Shown here one piece after another: positions 22,880 through 34,619 of a DNA stretch of 64,000 nucleotides. The DNA is taken from contig QKYT01000067.1 in assembly GCA_003550305.1 (NCBI GenBank), forward strand, positions 144,007 through 208,006, written 5' to 3'. The first letter of the stretch is position 1. Each line of letters begins with the position of its first letter. The stretch is from Glomus cerebriforme (lineage: Eukaryota; Glomeromycota; Glomeromycetes; Glomerales; Glomeraceae). Position numbers and translations under genes: made by a program. The notes below the pieces were generated by a model, which made no database searches, was not told the DNA's origin, and saw only the letters and a program-made list of their open reading frames with translations.

Positions 22880-23558
22880 TACTTTCCAGTCAAAAGTATC
22901 CAACCACCTTAAAAATTAAAAAAAAAATGGGATTTTAATAAAATTTACATTTATTTTAAATTTGAGGGGTAAAAAACTATTTAGAAGTGATTTTTCACTT
23001 AATTGATAGTAAAATATTGCAAAAATATTTAATTTTTAAGATGAAAAAATTTTTGACTTTTTAACCAGTATAGTTATAGTAAAATAAATGTTAAAAATTG
23101 ATTTTTTGACTAAAGAATAGCTAATTTTTCAAATATCAAAAGGATTGAATTAGCAGTTATTGAGAAATTATTACTTAGAAATGATGAATTTTTGCAAATT
23201 TCATATGTAAACCATCATTTTTACTGAATTTTAATGATTTTAATGATTTTCAAAAGCAGATTTCTTAACAACTATTGATCTAATCTTTCTGATTTTTGAA
23301 ATATAAGGTATTTTTTAGTTAAAGAATCTAATCTTGGCATTTATTTTACTTAGTACTTCTGATTAAAAGATAAAATTTTTCACATTTTTTAAATTAAATA
23401 TTTATACAAAATTTTACTACTATTTAAGTAAAAAAATACTTCTTAATTGTTTTTAATGCTTCATACTTTAAAATAAATGTAAAATTTTTATTAAAAAGTT
23501 CAATTTTCTCAATTAATTTTAATTTTTAGAATGGTTAGATACTTTTGATCGGGAAGTG
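22880..23558. mobile_element. Non-autonomous DNA transposon, 679 bp
   Basis: Terminal inverted repeats of about 45 bp: left TACTTTCCAGTCAAAAGTAT continuing CCAACCACCTTAAAAATTAAAA; the complement of the right end reads CACTTCCCGATCAAAAGTAT continuing CTAACCATTCTAAAAATTAAAA. TA flanks both ends (22878-22879 and 23559-23560). The interior is AT-rich without a transposase frame, so it depended on an enzyme supplied elsewhere. Confidence 0.78.
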
Positions 23559-23560
23559 TA

Positions 23561-24245
23561 CTTTTAAATTTAATATTATTATACCAATTATTTGCTAATT
23601 ATTTTCAAAAATATCATATTATATTTAACAATAAATTTTTAAACTTTTTTAAATAAAACATAATACAAGCTTTAAATAGCTTTTAAAATTATAAAATATA
23701 AGTAATTTTGTTTACAAATTTACTTAAAGTTTCAAAAGATATTATAAATACTATTTTTGAGATTTATAGCATTTTTAATATGGGAATAAAAAATATTTGA
23801 ATCTTATCCAAGTGAGAAATAAATTCACTTATAAAAATAATAAAGTATTTAATTGATATTATTTATATCAAATATATTTATTGTAAAAATATAAACTACC
23901 TTTTATATTAAAGGTTATAATGATAATATTATCAAACATAAATTAATACATTGTGTGATCTTTAATTTAAATATTTAAATTAAATCTATTTTCTTTTTAT
24001 TAGTAAAGCTATATATTATAATTTTATTTTATTTATATTATATATATTAACTATTATAAATTTATTTAAAATTAAAAAGAATTACTAATCATAAAACTAA
24101 AAAAGCAAGTTATAAAATTTGTTATTAGTTATACAATAAATAGTAAAAAATTAGAATTATAGTAATAAAAATTTTATTATATAATAAAAAATTAATACAA
24201 AAAAAAAAAAAAGAAAAAGAAAAATTCTACAGTAAATAAATAATC
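23561..24245. other. AT-rich spacer downstream of RUT2
   Basis: No gene-like frame. Includes the presumed RUT2 3' end on the minus strand, next to an A-rich run at about 24199-24222. Confidence 0.4.
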
Positions 24246-25585
24246 TTAATATTGATTTATATTATTAATAGTATTCATAATTGGTTGATAATTCATTGCA
24301 TTACCATCAGATAATCTACCAATTTCAAATATATTCCAATTACCTTTATCATCTCTCTCATTTTTTTCAACCACACACATTATAACTGCTTGAGAAGCAG
24401 CAGCAGATTGTATCGTATAAGAACATAATTGTATATCAGGATCTGCAGGATCATACATTTTAAATGAAGGATTTGGAAAACATCCAATATTGGGTGAATT
24501 ATATGCACTCAAAATGAAATATAATTTTGTCACATGATTTGGCATTGATGCTAAATTTGCTGTGATACGATGATGTCCTATATAATATAATAAAAATAAT
24601 GTATGAATAAAATTTAAAAAGATCAAATATATATGGAACTTTTTTTATTATTTACCTCTATTATTAATATAGTCCATAATATCACCAGAATGTGAAATAT
24701 TAGGAATATCACTGAATTTTATAGCGGCGTAATCAAAGGTACGGTAATGTTTGCTGTCTGATCCAGTTCCTGTATAAAGCATACAAGTACCATCTAAAAA
24801 GTCACTTCCGGTTGATGGATATCCCCAGAACAGATCAAAAGTTAATTCATTAATAGATAATTCTTTTGAAATAGAATATAATAGAACCATAAGTTGGATA
24901 TGACTCTCAGTAGCTATTGAATAATCAGATAATTTATCTTTAGTTCCTTGAATTGAACTAATCTAAAATTGCACAAGAAAAGATTTTTAATTTCTTAAAT
25001 TATTAAACAAAAAAAAAAAATATAGATAAATAAATTACATTAATATAGCTTACCTGTAATTCAACGCCTTTATGAATTAATTTTTGTTTACTCATTCTAA
25101 CCTTAGTTTGTTTTTCTATAGCTTCTTTTAATTCCATGACAGTTTTAATTTCTTCTAATTTAAAGCTTAATTTTGCTCCATTCAATAAAACCACGTAAAA
25201 ATCTCCTGTTGCCTTATTAATTTCACCATTTTGATCCAAATTATTTTTATTTTTTGTCTTTAGTGCTGAAATATTTTTAAGATTAATTCGAAATAGTGCT
25301 TTTTCCCATGCTTGGTTTAACTCTTTAACATCTTGTTTTGAAATAATTACTTCGCATTCGGGGCATTTTTGTTGAGTTTGGTTTGAATTTTGAACATTAA
25401 AGTAATTTATTAAACACTTAAAAAACAAACAAACGTAAGGATTAAATTAGAAATAATTTAAATATTTTATTAAAATTAAAATTTACCTTTAAACAAAAAC
25501 TAGAAATATGAAAACACTTTTTGCCAATGGTATCTACTGGAAATTCTTTAGATAATTTATCAATCTGACAATTTATACACTTCAT
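24246..25585 (-). CDS. RUT2: RING-like + ubiquitin-like + TerD-like protein
   Basis: Four exons (descending) 25585-25487, 25416-25054, 24962-24656 and 24577-24246; 1101 nt, 366 residues. Same architecture and intron phases as RUT1. The zinc module keeps all eight ligands (MKCINCQ start, KKCFHISSFCLKC, QQKCPEC). The ubiquitin-like part reads GDFYVVLLNGAKLSFKLEEI and LSDYSIATESHIQLMVLL. The TerD-like part reads LTFDLFWGYPSTGSDFLDG, SHSGDIMDYINNRGHHRI, MPNHVTKLYFILSAYNSPN and GNWNIFEIGRLSDGN. It is about 10 residues longer than RUT1, mostly in the linker between zinc module and ubiquitin fold. It points away from RUT3, and the two start codons are about 1.6 kb apart. All splice sites are canonical and no stop interrupts the model, so this copy looks functional. 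Confidence 0.83.
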
Positions 25586-25735
25586 ATTTATAAATGAGAA
25601 AAAAATTTTTTTAAGAAAAAAAATTTTTATCACGGACCTTGTATTTATATGTTTTTTCCGAAATGAAGAATACAAAACTAGTAATTTTACAATGTTATTT
25701 TTTTTTTTACCGTTATTATTTATTCAATTTTGGAA

Positions 25736-25895
25736 TCACGCATATTGTATTACTATATGTAAGACTGCGGCCTGGCGGGCCTGCGGGTCATTGTCACTTG
25801 ATTCGGTAACCTCAAATTTATATCGTTCCAAGCCATCCTGTTTACCTTTAATCCCTTTATCAAAGGTAATATTCGTATCGAAAGTTATTTGGATT
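25736..25895 (-). other. Short unrecognised coding-like fragment, GC-richer than surroundings
   Basis: On the minus strand an open stretch of about 52 codons ends at a TGA at 25736 and has a normal protein composition (ITFDKGIKGKQDGLERYKFE, then SSDNDPQARQAAVLHIVIQY). Its local GC content (GCGGCCTGGCGGGCCTGCGG near 25767) is far above the neighbourhood. It has no start codon and sits in the RUT2 upstream region. I do not recognise the family; a relic exon is likely. Confidence 0.3.
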
Positions 25896-26402
25896 TCGCA
25901 TCAGCTTTTACTTAATAATTTCTTTTTCCCATGACTCTGATATAATTATTTTTTATTTTTATTTTTAATTTGTGACGAGTCACCGACAATAGCAATTATA
26001 GTAATATCTATACTATATTTAAATCTAATGCCTATTTTTAAGAGTAATATAACTCATCAGTACCCGAATGAAAAAATGTAAAAAAGCCGAATAAAGAAAA
26101 TTTACACGTGATATTGATTGTAACTGTGCATTCGGCTTCATCATGATCCTTTTTTGTTTTCTCTCAACATTAATATGTAGATTAGATCTTCTGCATTCAA
26201 AACACTTTGATCCGAAAGTTCGCCATTAATCGAATTAATAAACTTCTTTAATCGTGTTTTTATTTATCCATATAGCATATTATCCTTTATATAAAAAGGA
26301 AATTTCGGTAATTATTTAAAAATGGTAATATTATGAAGTATTAAATTGATACCGAATTTATGTTTTTTCAAATTATTTTATTCCTATTTAATTTTGATAA
26401 AG

Positions 26403-26790
26403 TTTGATAACCGATCTGTCCTGGGGATACCCACCAAGCGGATGTGATTTTTTTAGATGGTACTTATATGCTTTATACAACAAACAACCAACTTTACCGT
26501 ACTATTTCGTTGATATTCTTTACCATTCCGGGTATATTATGGATAATGTCAATCGGTAGAATAATAAAAATCTCTATAGATTCCATCAAGATATTACAGC
26601 AAATTTAGCATCAATGTCACATAATGTGACAAAACTATATTTCATCTTAAGCGCATCTCGTTCATATTCGGATGTTTTCCAAATCCTTCATTTTAAAATG
26701 TATATGATCTGATGTACTGTACGTGTAGTTGAGAAAAGGATTATCAACCAATTATGGATACTATTTCTGATATAAATCAATATTTATTAA
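26403..26790 (+). pseudogene. Decayed RUT fragment (TerD-like part only)
   Basis: Matches RUT exons 3 and 4 in order: CTGGGGATACCCACCAAGCG near 26421, TTTTTTAGATGGTACTTATA, then AGATATTACAGCAAATTTAG near 26589, GACAAAACTATATTTCATCT and GATGTTTTCCAAATCCTTCA. It is nearly identical to RUT3 in places but carries many small deletions and frameshifts and lacks the zinc and ubiquitin-like parts. It lies between RUT2 and RUT3, on the RUT3 strand, and records a further, dead duplicate. Confidence 0.82.
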
Positions 26791-27166
26791 ACAATCTGAT
26801 GTACCGATTGGTGAGTAACCGGTTATTGTCCGGAGCGAAGCGAAGGACTATATATTTTTATGCGAGAATTATGATCACGTGGCGATTTCCGTTTGTCCGG
26901 TCACGTGTCTTAAATTTGATTGATTGATAATAAATAAATAAACAATACATGTGACACGGCGATTACTATTTATACCATAAAAATATGCGCTCCGGACTTA
27001 AAATGGTTTTTATTTCCTAGTATTTGTTTATATAAAGATCAACAAGTCGAGAAATTAAATCGATCATGTGCTGAATGTTGAATTTTCTTTTTATAAATAC
27101 TGTACCAAGTTCGCAATAAAAAAAATTTATTTTTCGAAAATAATTTATCTACAGTATTTATAAAAT
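26791..27166 (+). promoter_or_regulatory. RUT3 upstream region with two TCACGTG-type sites
   Basis: GATCACGTGGCGATT (near 26874) and GGTCACGTGTC (near 26900) are CACGTG E-boxes about 27 bp apart, which basic helix-loop-helix factors often bind in fungi. A GC-rich word CCGGAGCGAAGCGAAGGACT lies at 26831. Regulatory function is inferred from position only. Confidence 0.4.
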
Positions 27167-28493
27167 ATGAAGTGTAAAGACTGTCGAATTGATAAATTAT
27201 CTCACGAGTTTCCAGTTGATACTATTAGTCAAAAATGTTCTCACGTTTCTGGTTTCTGTTTAAGGGTAAATTTCAAATTCATTCATTCATTTATTATTTT
27301 GGTAATTTATATTCCAACCAACTTCTATCGTCATTTTTGATAAATAAGTGTTTGATGAAACGCCTTGATGTTCAAAAACCGAATCCGACTCAACAAAAAT
27401 GTCCTGAATGTAATGCAGTTCTTTCAAGGCAAGAAATTAAAGATTTAAATCTAGCATGGGAAAAAGCATCATTTCGAGTTGATATTGAAAATGTTTTAGA
27501 ACTCAAGTTAAATAATAAAAATAATTTAGATCACAATGGTGAAATTACAGAAGGAGATTTTTATGTAATTTTACTGAATGGAACAAAATTAAACTTTAAA
27601 TTGGAGAAAATTAAAACTGTCGAGGCTTTAAAAGAGGCTATAAAAAAACAAACTAATGTTGAGAATAGTAAACAAAAGTTAATTCATAAAGGTGTTGAAC
27701 TACAAGTAAGTTTATTATATGAAATATATTCGATTAAATTTTTTCCAAAATTCTTAAAAAAAATTCTTTTTTAACAAATTTAGACTTTTTCATCTCCAGG
27801 AAGAATTAAAAAGCAACTATCTGATTATTCAATAGTTGCTGAAAGTCATATCCAACTTATGGTTTTATTATATTCTATTTCAAAAGAATTATCTATTAAT
27901 GCATTAACTTTTGATCTTTTCTGGGGATATCCAAAAACCGGTGGTGATTTTTTAGACGGAACTTGTATGCTTTATACAGGAACTGGATCAAACAGCAAAC
28001 ATTACCGTACTTTTGATTATAATACGAGAAATTTCATTGATGTTCCTAATATGTCACATTCCGGGGATGTTATGGATAATATAAATCAAAGAGGTGAATA
28101 AAAAATGGTTTATATATTTGGATCTTTCTTAAATAATTTATGTATATTATTATTATTATTACATCTATAGGACATCATCGTATTACAGCAAATTTAGCAT
28201 CAATGCCACATAATGTGACAAAACTATATTTCATCTTAAGCGCATTTAATTCACCAAATATTGGATGTTTTCCAAATCCTTCATTTAAAATGTTTGATCC
28301 TTCGTATCCTGAAATACAATTATGTTCTTATACTATACGATCCGCTGCTACTTCAAAAGCAGTTATAATGTGTATAGTAGAGAAAAGTGAGAAAGGTGAC
28401 TGGAATATATTTGAAATTGGTAAATTATCTGATGGTAACGTATGGAATTATACACCAATATTAAATACTATTAGTAATATGGAACTCTTTTGA
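27167..28493 (+). CDS. RUT3: RING-like + ubiquitin-like + TerD-like protein
   Basis: Four exons 27167-27265, 27349-27705, 27784-28093 and 28171-28493; 1089 nt, 362 residues. Eight zinc ligands are kept (MKCKDCR, QKCSHVSGFCLRC, QQKCPEC). Ubiquitin-like part: GDFYVILLNGTKLNFKLEKI, KQKLIHKGVELQ, LSDYSIVAESHIQLMVLL. TerD-like part: LTFDLFWGYPKTGGDFLDG, SHSGDVMDNINQRGHHRI, MPHNVTKLYFILSAFNSPN, GDWNIFEIGKLSDGN. Exon 1 is exactly 99 nt in all three genes. This copy differs most in the zinc module and in the linker after it, while the TerD-like part is best kept. No disabling change is visible. Confidence 0.83.
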
Positions 28494-29437
28494 TTCGCAA
28501 AGAAAGGGAGTACTTTAAAGATGATGAATGTCTATTATTATATACTGTACATTAGAATGTCTTTATTATTCATAAAAACTTGTATTATATGAAAAAAATA
28601 ATTTCATTCATTTTAGTTATTAATGATATCCGTATTGTATAATGATTATCAGACCGAACTTGTTTTTTCAAACAAATTTTTTTGAAAAAAAAATATTATT
28701 AAGCTTTATCTGTTATAGCATATGGCATTGCACAATTGTGATACTGTTAATAGTATTACGAAAATTTTTAATTATTATTTTAGTTTATTTATAATCTAAT
28801 TTAGTTTAGTTTTCAGCATTAACAGTTAAAACTTGATATAATGATTCTATCTATTTAACTTCCTGATGTATTTTTTTTTTAATAAAAAATTGATAGCAAT
28901 TGACCATAAAACAGTTGTATTCTGTTCTTAACTAATTTTTATAGACTAATAAACGATGGGTATAATTTCAGATGATTCTAAATCGATTATTAATGCTAGC
29001 TGAAATTTTGCCAGAATATTACCAAAATTTGGCCAGCATTATTAAGTACCAATTTTTTTTATTTCGACTAGTGTTAGTATTTAATTTCAACTAATTATCA
29101 ATCAGTTATATAACTAATCAATAATCCTGTTCAATTCTATTTAGTCATATTTTTGGATCAGTTTTGATTTTAATTTAATTGATTTGATCTGATTGTACAA
29201 TACAACTGATTTTTAAACTTTTAAACCTGAAAATTTTTAGAATTTTAGTTTGAATACTAGTAGTAATCAATCAAATATATTAAATACAGGCATTGCTAAG
29301 AAGTTATTATAAAATTAGTTGAAGCATTTACTAAGTATTTATTAAATTATTTAAAAACATTTAATTCAAATGCTTTTTAAACAAATCTTAACATATTTTA
29401 TATTTGATAAATACTAGTAATTAGTAAATAAAATATA
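28494..29437. other. AT-rich spacer after RUT3, no gene seen
   Basis: Non-coding on both strands as far as I can read. A TGCCAGAATATTACCAAAAT segment near 29010 resembles words seen around 17740. No terminal repeats found. Confidence 0.4.
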
Positions 29438-31089
29438 CAGTAACTCACAAAAAGAATGCAACCATTAAAAATAAAACTTTAAAGTAATATAATTTTTTGT
29501 TATAAATCATACTATTAAAATAAAATTTTAGTTTATTGACTTTACCAAATCAAAATATATCCAAATTTGTAAATTTCATCTTCAATTTAATCAGATAATC
29601 TACATTTTGATCACAATTTATCCATTTTAGGCGTTACAATGTTTATGTGGCTTTGTGTCAATTTATTTTTGGCTAATTTAAAATCAAAAAGCAACTGGTT
29701 ACCTAATATGGAAAATTATAAAGAAATAAAACCCTAGACTTCTCTCTTACTAGCTAAAAAAAAATTTTATATGCCATTTTTATTTGCTAAAAACTGAGTA
29801 AGAATCTTTACCTTTCTTGAAAAAGGCTATTCAGCTAATTTCAATGCAGTTAAAGAAGGTATTCCAGTTACTAGAATTTATCAACACAAAGAAAAAATGG
29901 GTAACTTTAAAAATAAAAAAATTTCAGGTTGTTCTTGAGTTATTTCTACCTATACTAAACATAAAATTCTTTGGCTTGTTACTTTTTGCTAATAAATGTA
30001 CTACAGCTATTGCTATACAAAATGAGCTTAAAAACTATGATAATATTTAAATTTGTGCTGAAATCATATGTAAAACACTTTGATGAAATGGTTTAGAATC
30101 AAGAATTAAGAAAAAAAAACCTTATCTCAAAAAGACATACTGTAAACATCACTTGGATTTTGCAAAAAAATATCAAAATTAGACTGTAGATAATTGGAAA
30201 AAGGTAATCTGATCTGATAAAAATAAGTTCATATTTTTTGGTTTAGATGGATACCAATACTATTAGAAAAAACCAGGGAAATCATTAAGAAGTCCTTATG
30301 TTAAATTAATAGTAAAATTTGGCAAGAATTATATAATGATTTGGGGTTGCTTTTTAGCAAAAGATATTGATAATATTTGTATAATTGATGGTAATTTAAA
30401 TAAAAAACTTTATTGGCAGATACTTGCAGAAGACCTTATGAAATCTATTTCAGAATGGGAATTAAGTATTAAAGATGTAATTTTTCAATATGATAATGAC
30501 CCAAAACATATAGCAAATCTTACCAAAGACTAGCTTTCTAATAATGAAATAACTGTTCTTAACTAGTCTACACAATCTCCTGACTTAAATCCAATAGAAC
30601 ATCTTTGAAATGATATTAAATGTTGATTAAGATATCTTTCAGAATGAGTTACAGAAAGAAAAAATCTGTGAAAAAAATTCAAAATATGTGGTTCAGAATT
30701 GAGGTTAATGTTTATTTAAATTTAATTGAATTTATGTCAGAAAGGATAAATGATGTAATCAAGACTAAGAGAGTCATACAAAGTAGTAGTAAGATGTAAT
30801 TTAATAAATAAATATGTTAGTGCTGACATCTGTCATTTATTTGATTAAAATCTAACTGGTTAAATATTGATTTCCAAAAGTCACATAAACAGTGTAATAC
30901 TAGAATATAAAAAATCTTTGCGTAGATTTTTTTTCACATGATCAAATAAAAATAAAATTTTATATTTTAATGAAATTTGATTTTACAAATACAATAAACT
31001 TTATTTTATTTTGATATAACTTATGAATTAAAAGTTATGTTAGTTTAAAATTTTATATTTGATAGTTGTATTCTTTTTGTAAGTTATTA
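29438..31089 (+). mobile_element. Tc1/mariner transposon copy 2, inactive
   Basis: Long inverted terminal repeats of about 100 bp: left CAGTAACTCACAAAAAGAAT; the right end is the complement type, TTCTTTTTGTAAGTTATTA. TA flanks both ends (29436-29437 and 31090-31091). Length 1652 bp. The ends differ from copy 1, so this is a separate Tc1 family. Confidence 0.85.
29800..30770 (+). pseudogene. Broken Tc1/mariner transposase (copy 2)
   Basis: Order of blocks: an FNAVKEGIPVTRIYQHKEK-like region, KPYLKKTYCKHHLDFAKKY, then NWKKVI-stop-SDKNKFIFFG (first catalytic Asp), NYMIWGCFLAKDIDNICIID, IFQYDNDPKHIANLTKD (second Asp) and SPDLNPIEHL (catalytic Glu), i.e. the DD34E order of the family. In-frame stops replace expected Trp at 30180-30182, 30210-30212 and 30264-30266, and again in the VLN-stop-STQSP and EHL-stop-NDIK blocks. 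Not functional. Confidence 0.85.
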
Positions 31090-31135
31090 TATTAATATAG
31101 TAGTAATAAAAACTATTATATTTTAGAAAAATACT

Positions 31136-34100
31136 ATAAATCACCAGTGATAATCATCACTGGTATTTATTGATTTTCTTTTTTGGAAATTTGCGTGATA
31201 CTCATATAATACAAATTTTATAATTTTTATAATAAATAAATTTTCCTTTTATGGAAGTTCATATGACTCCCATGTAATCTTGTGTAATACAATTTATTTG
31301 CATCATGTTAATATGATGTAATATTTTATTCGTGTTTGATGCATCACGTGACATAATCAATCTATTTCTCTTTTGTATTATTTGTTTAATTTTTTTACCC
31401 ACAATCGATCCCTTTTTTTTTTAACATTATACCCTTATCAATCCATTTTAAATAATCATTCGTAATCATACCTTTTCATTAAACAAAAAATTAAGACTAT
31501 TAGAAATACAAGCTAAAGCACTCTTAGATATAATAAACTTACTCAACAGGTTATCTGGTAATGAAGAAAGTAATATTGATAATACATCAGATATGCAAGT
31601 TGGGTCTTTTTAGACATAACAAATGAAATCAACAGGTTATCTAATAATGATGAAAAAAGTGATACAAATAAAAATATTGATTATACTTTTAAAGATTAGA
31701 ATGCGGTTGAAGATTTTGTTAATACATACACGAAATAGAAAGGATTTATTGCTGTAAAAGTTCATAAAAATCTTGATACCACTGATAAAACTATTATTCG
31801 CTATCATGTATATAGTTGTTGGAAAGCTGAAACTAATAATCTAAAAAAGTAGAAAATATCAGCCTATATTGTGAAGGTAGTTCGAATAAAACAAACTGTT
31901 TATGAAAAGCAGGATTTTATTTTGGTAAATGTACCACAGTAATACATCTTATCATGTTCTTCAATAATCATAATCATCCGTATGATCCTATGACTATAGA
32001 TTTAGCTTCCAAAAATTTCTGCCTTTCTAAAATTATTTTGGATAAAATTGAGTATTACATCATCAATGGACATTTAGATGCTGTAAGACAGTATGACTTG
32101 CTTACCAAAGAGTTTTCTAAATATCCTATCAAAAAAAAGAACTTATATAACATCATCCAAGGTTCTTGAGATATTTAAATTCATGATAAGTTCGATGCGG
32201 CTATAATGTTTTTGTATCTTATGAAGCTGTGTGATAAAGATCCTGATTATATTATTATTTCATGCTTAGACTAATCATCTAATGAACTTACCAGACTATT
32301 TTGGATAACTAGTCAACAGCATAATGAATTTTGGCCTAAGTTTCATGATATCATCATACATAATAATACAGCTAAAACAAATCGCTATAAAATGGTGTTT
32401 AGCTTATTTGTTGGTATTGATAATAATTTCAAGACAAGACTTCTCGCTTAAGCCTTAACAAAATATGAAATACAGGCAGACTATAGTTGGATTTTGCAAT
32501 GTACATTAGAAGTAACTAATAATCTTGCACTTATAATATTATTTACCGATAGTGATCTGAAAATAATAGCAGCTATTCAAGTTGTTTATCCAGAGACTCA
32601 TCACTTATTATGCATCTATCATATCATCAAGAATATAAAAAAGAAAGCTAGGTTCAAGTTACGTAGTGAGATGATCAATAGTTTTGTTAGTAATTTTTAC
32701 TACATGTGAAATAGTTATAATCAATACCAATTTGAAGCAAGATACAATGAAATGCTTACAAAATATGAACTATGTTGATCTTATCTCGAAAGACTCTATT
32801 CTAGCTGTGAATCATAAGCAAGATATTCTATCGTGAAGGTTTTTACAGCAGGAGTACAATCGACTCAGCGCGTCAAATCTTTAAATGGAATCCTTAAAAA
32901 GCATATAGATCAAGGAATCCTATTAAAAGAATTGGTAAAAGTAATAGAAAGTGGGCTAAATAAAGAAGCATAATATAGTCAAATTAGGGATTATTTTGGA
33001 TCAAATCCATCAACTGGCCTTCTATCGACTTACAATACAATTTTTAAAGGCATTGATTCCATTTTAAAAGAATTTTTGGCACCTATTCCATTATCACTTC
33101 AGAGAGTCCAAATGAAATAGGCATTATTATATCAAGGAATTTTGATTTTTATTAAACAAGTCAATGAATCTGAAGATGAGCACAATGGTATCGGTATAAT
33201 TGAACATGAATATGATAGACCACAAATTAAGTTACGAGAGCTTTTATTAGACATCGATCAAAGAGAAGTTCAAGAAATATAAGAAGTCAATTATATTGCA
33301 GTATCTTCAACATCCAAGTCATACTATGTAGTAGTACTTGAGGATATGACATTAGTTTGTACATATATGTATATCATTAACCAAGGGATGCTATGCTAGC
33401 ATTAATATCAGATCCTTCTTCAGTCCAATAAGGTCATATTTCATATGGGTTTTATTCATACATGTTGGTTTGAATCAATACCACCTGAAACAAATAACTA
33501 TATTATAATTGCTCAAAGAACTAAATCTTATATCACCAATTTATTGTGACATATTAATCAAATGCAACCTGCTAACACTTACACATTAAATATTAGAGAA
33601 AATGTTAATAAAAAGCTCAAGTTTGGTACTATGATGTCAGTAATAAAGACTTGTGTTCAGATTGCTGTAGTGGAAGGTGTTATACCAGAACTGACTGGAC
33701 TTCTTATAGAATTCATTATAAAATATCACAGAAATACTGGCTTAAATATAGAAGAAATCCATTATGTATTATAAACAAATAATGAAATTCAAGAGTCCTC
33801 TGTTATAACAAATGATTATGCTCCCAAAATATCAAATCTGAAATATCATAAGTCAAAGGGACGACCTTATAAATGTTATAAATTAACAATTGAAGAGAAT
33901 AATATTCAACATATATCTTCATCTTCTAAGACTTGTAGTTACTGTTCAGAAAAAGAACACAATATTAGAGGATGCAAACAACTAAATGCTGACTCAGTTG
34001 GTAAAGAATAAATACTTAACCAGCTATACGTTAATATCAAGGTTGTTTAGGTTTGACAGGTGTAAAATATTTTTTATCACAGATTTTAGGGTGGATATAT

Positions 34101-34446
34101 GTGCATTATGTGATATCACATGACTAAATAGTGGTTGGTGATTTTCTTTAGCATGTCGTATAGGTCCAAAAATGATACTTTTGTGGTAGTTGAATAGTAT
34201 CAGTGAATAAAACTAATAAAATCATTTGTATTATTTTGTTTAATAATTTTGGATCAAATTATTAATGTAACAGTTGCGTGATATTACAAACTTCCAAAAA
34301 TAAAAAATTTATTTTTTACAAAATTCTTACAAAATCGAAAATTGAACTTCCAAAAAAGGAAAATTTATTTCTTGCCGAAATTAAAAATAATTTCCAAAAA
34401 AGAAAATCGATTAATATCAGTGATGATTACTACCGGTAATAAATAA
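31136..34446 (+). mobile_element. MULE (Mutator-like) element with long terminal inverted repeats
   Basis: The left terminus (ATCACCAGTGATAATCATCA, then GATTTTCTTTTTTGGAAATT and AAATAAATTTTCCTTTTATGGA) pairs with the complement of the right terminus (TATTACCGGTAGTAATCATC, then GATTTTCTTTTTTGGAAATT and AAATAAATTTTCCTTTTTTGGA). The arms extend over 100 bp, typical of MULEs. A decayed transposase fills the interior. It lies only about 50 bp from the end of the second Tc1 element. Exact borders and target duplication are uncertain by several bases. Confidence 0.78.
31500..34011 (+). pseudogene. Broken MULE/FAR1-type transposase with decayed SWIM finger
   Basis: Pieces in changing frames follow the family order: an N-terminal FAR1-like part (GFIAVKVHKNLDTTDKTIIR), a helical part (KIILDKIEYYIINGHLDAVR), the MULE core (ALIILFTDSDLKIIAAIQVV and ETHHLLCIYHIIKNIKKKAR, where Asp and C-x2-H are expected), then a SWIM region where C-x-C...C-x-H now reads VCTYMYIINQ and LC-stop-H. 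A zinc-knuckle-like CSYCSEKEHNIRGC sits near the end (about 33938-33977). Many stops; non-functional. A copy of a multi-copy family, I infer. Confidence 0.78.
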
Positions 34447-34619
34447 CAAACTTCTATATTTTATATATTTAAAATAAAATACATTTAATATATTTAATTT
34501 AATTATTGTAATAATTTAAAAATGCATTTTAAGTATTTGATCTTTATTATAATTTACAGTACATATATTATATTAATTATATATTTTTTAATATTCTATT
34601 CTATAATTTTATTTTATTT

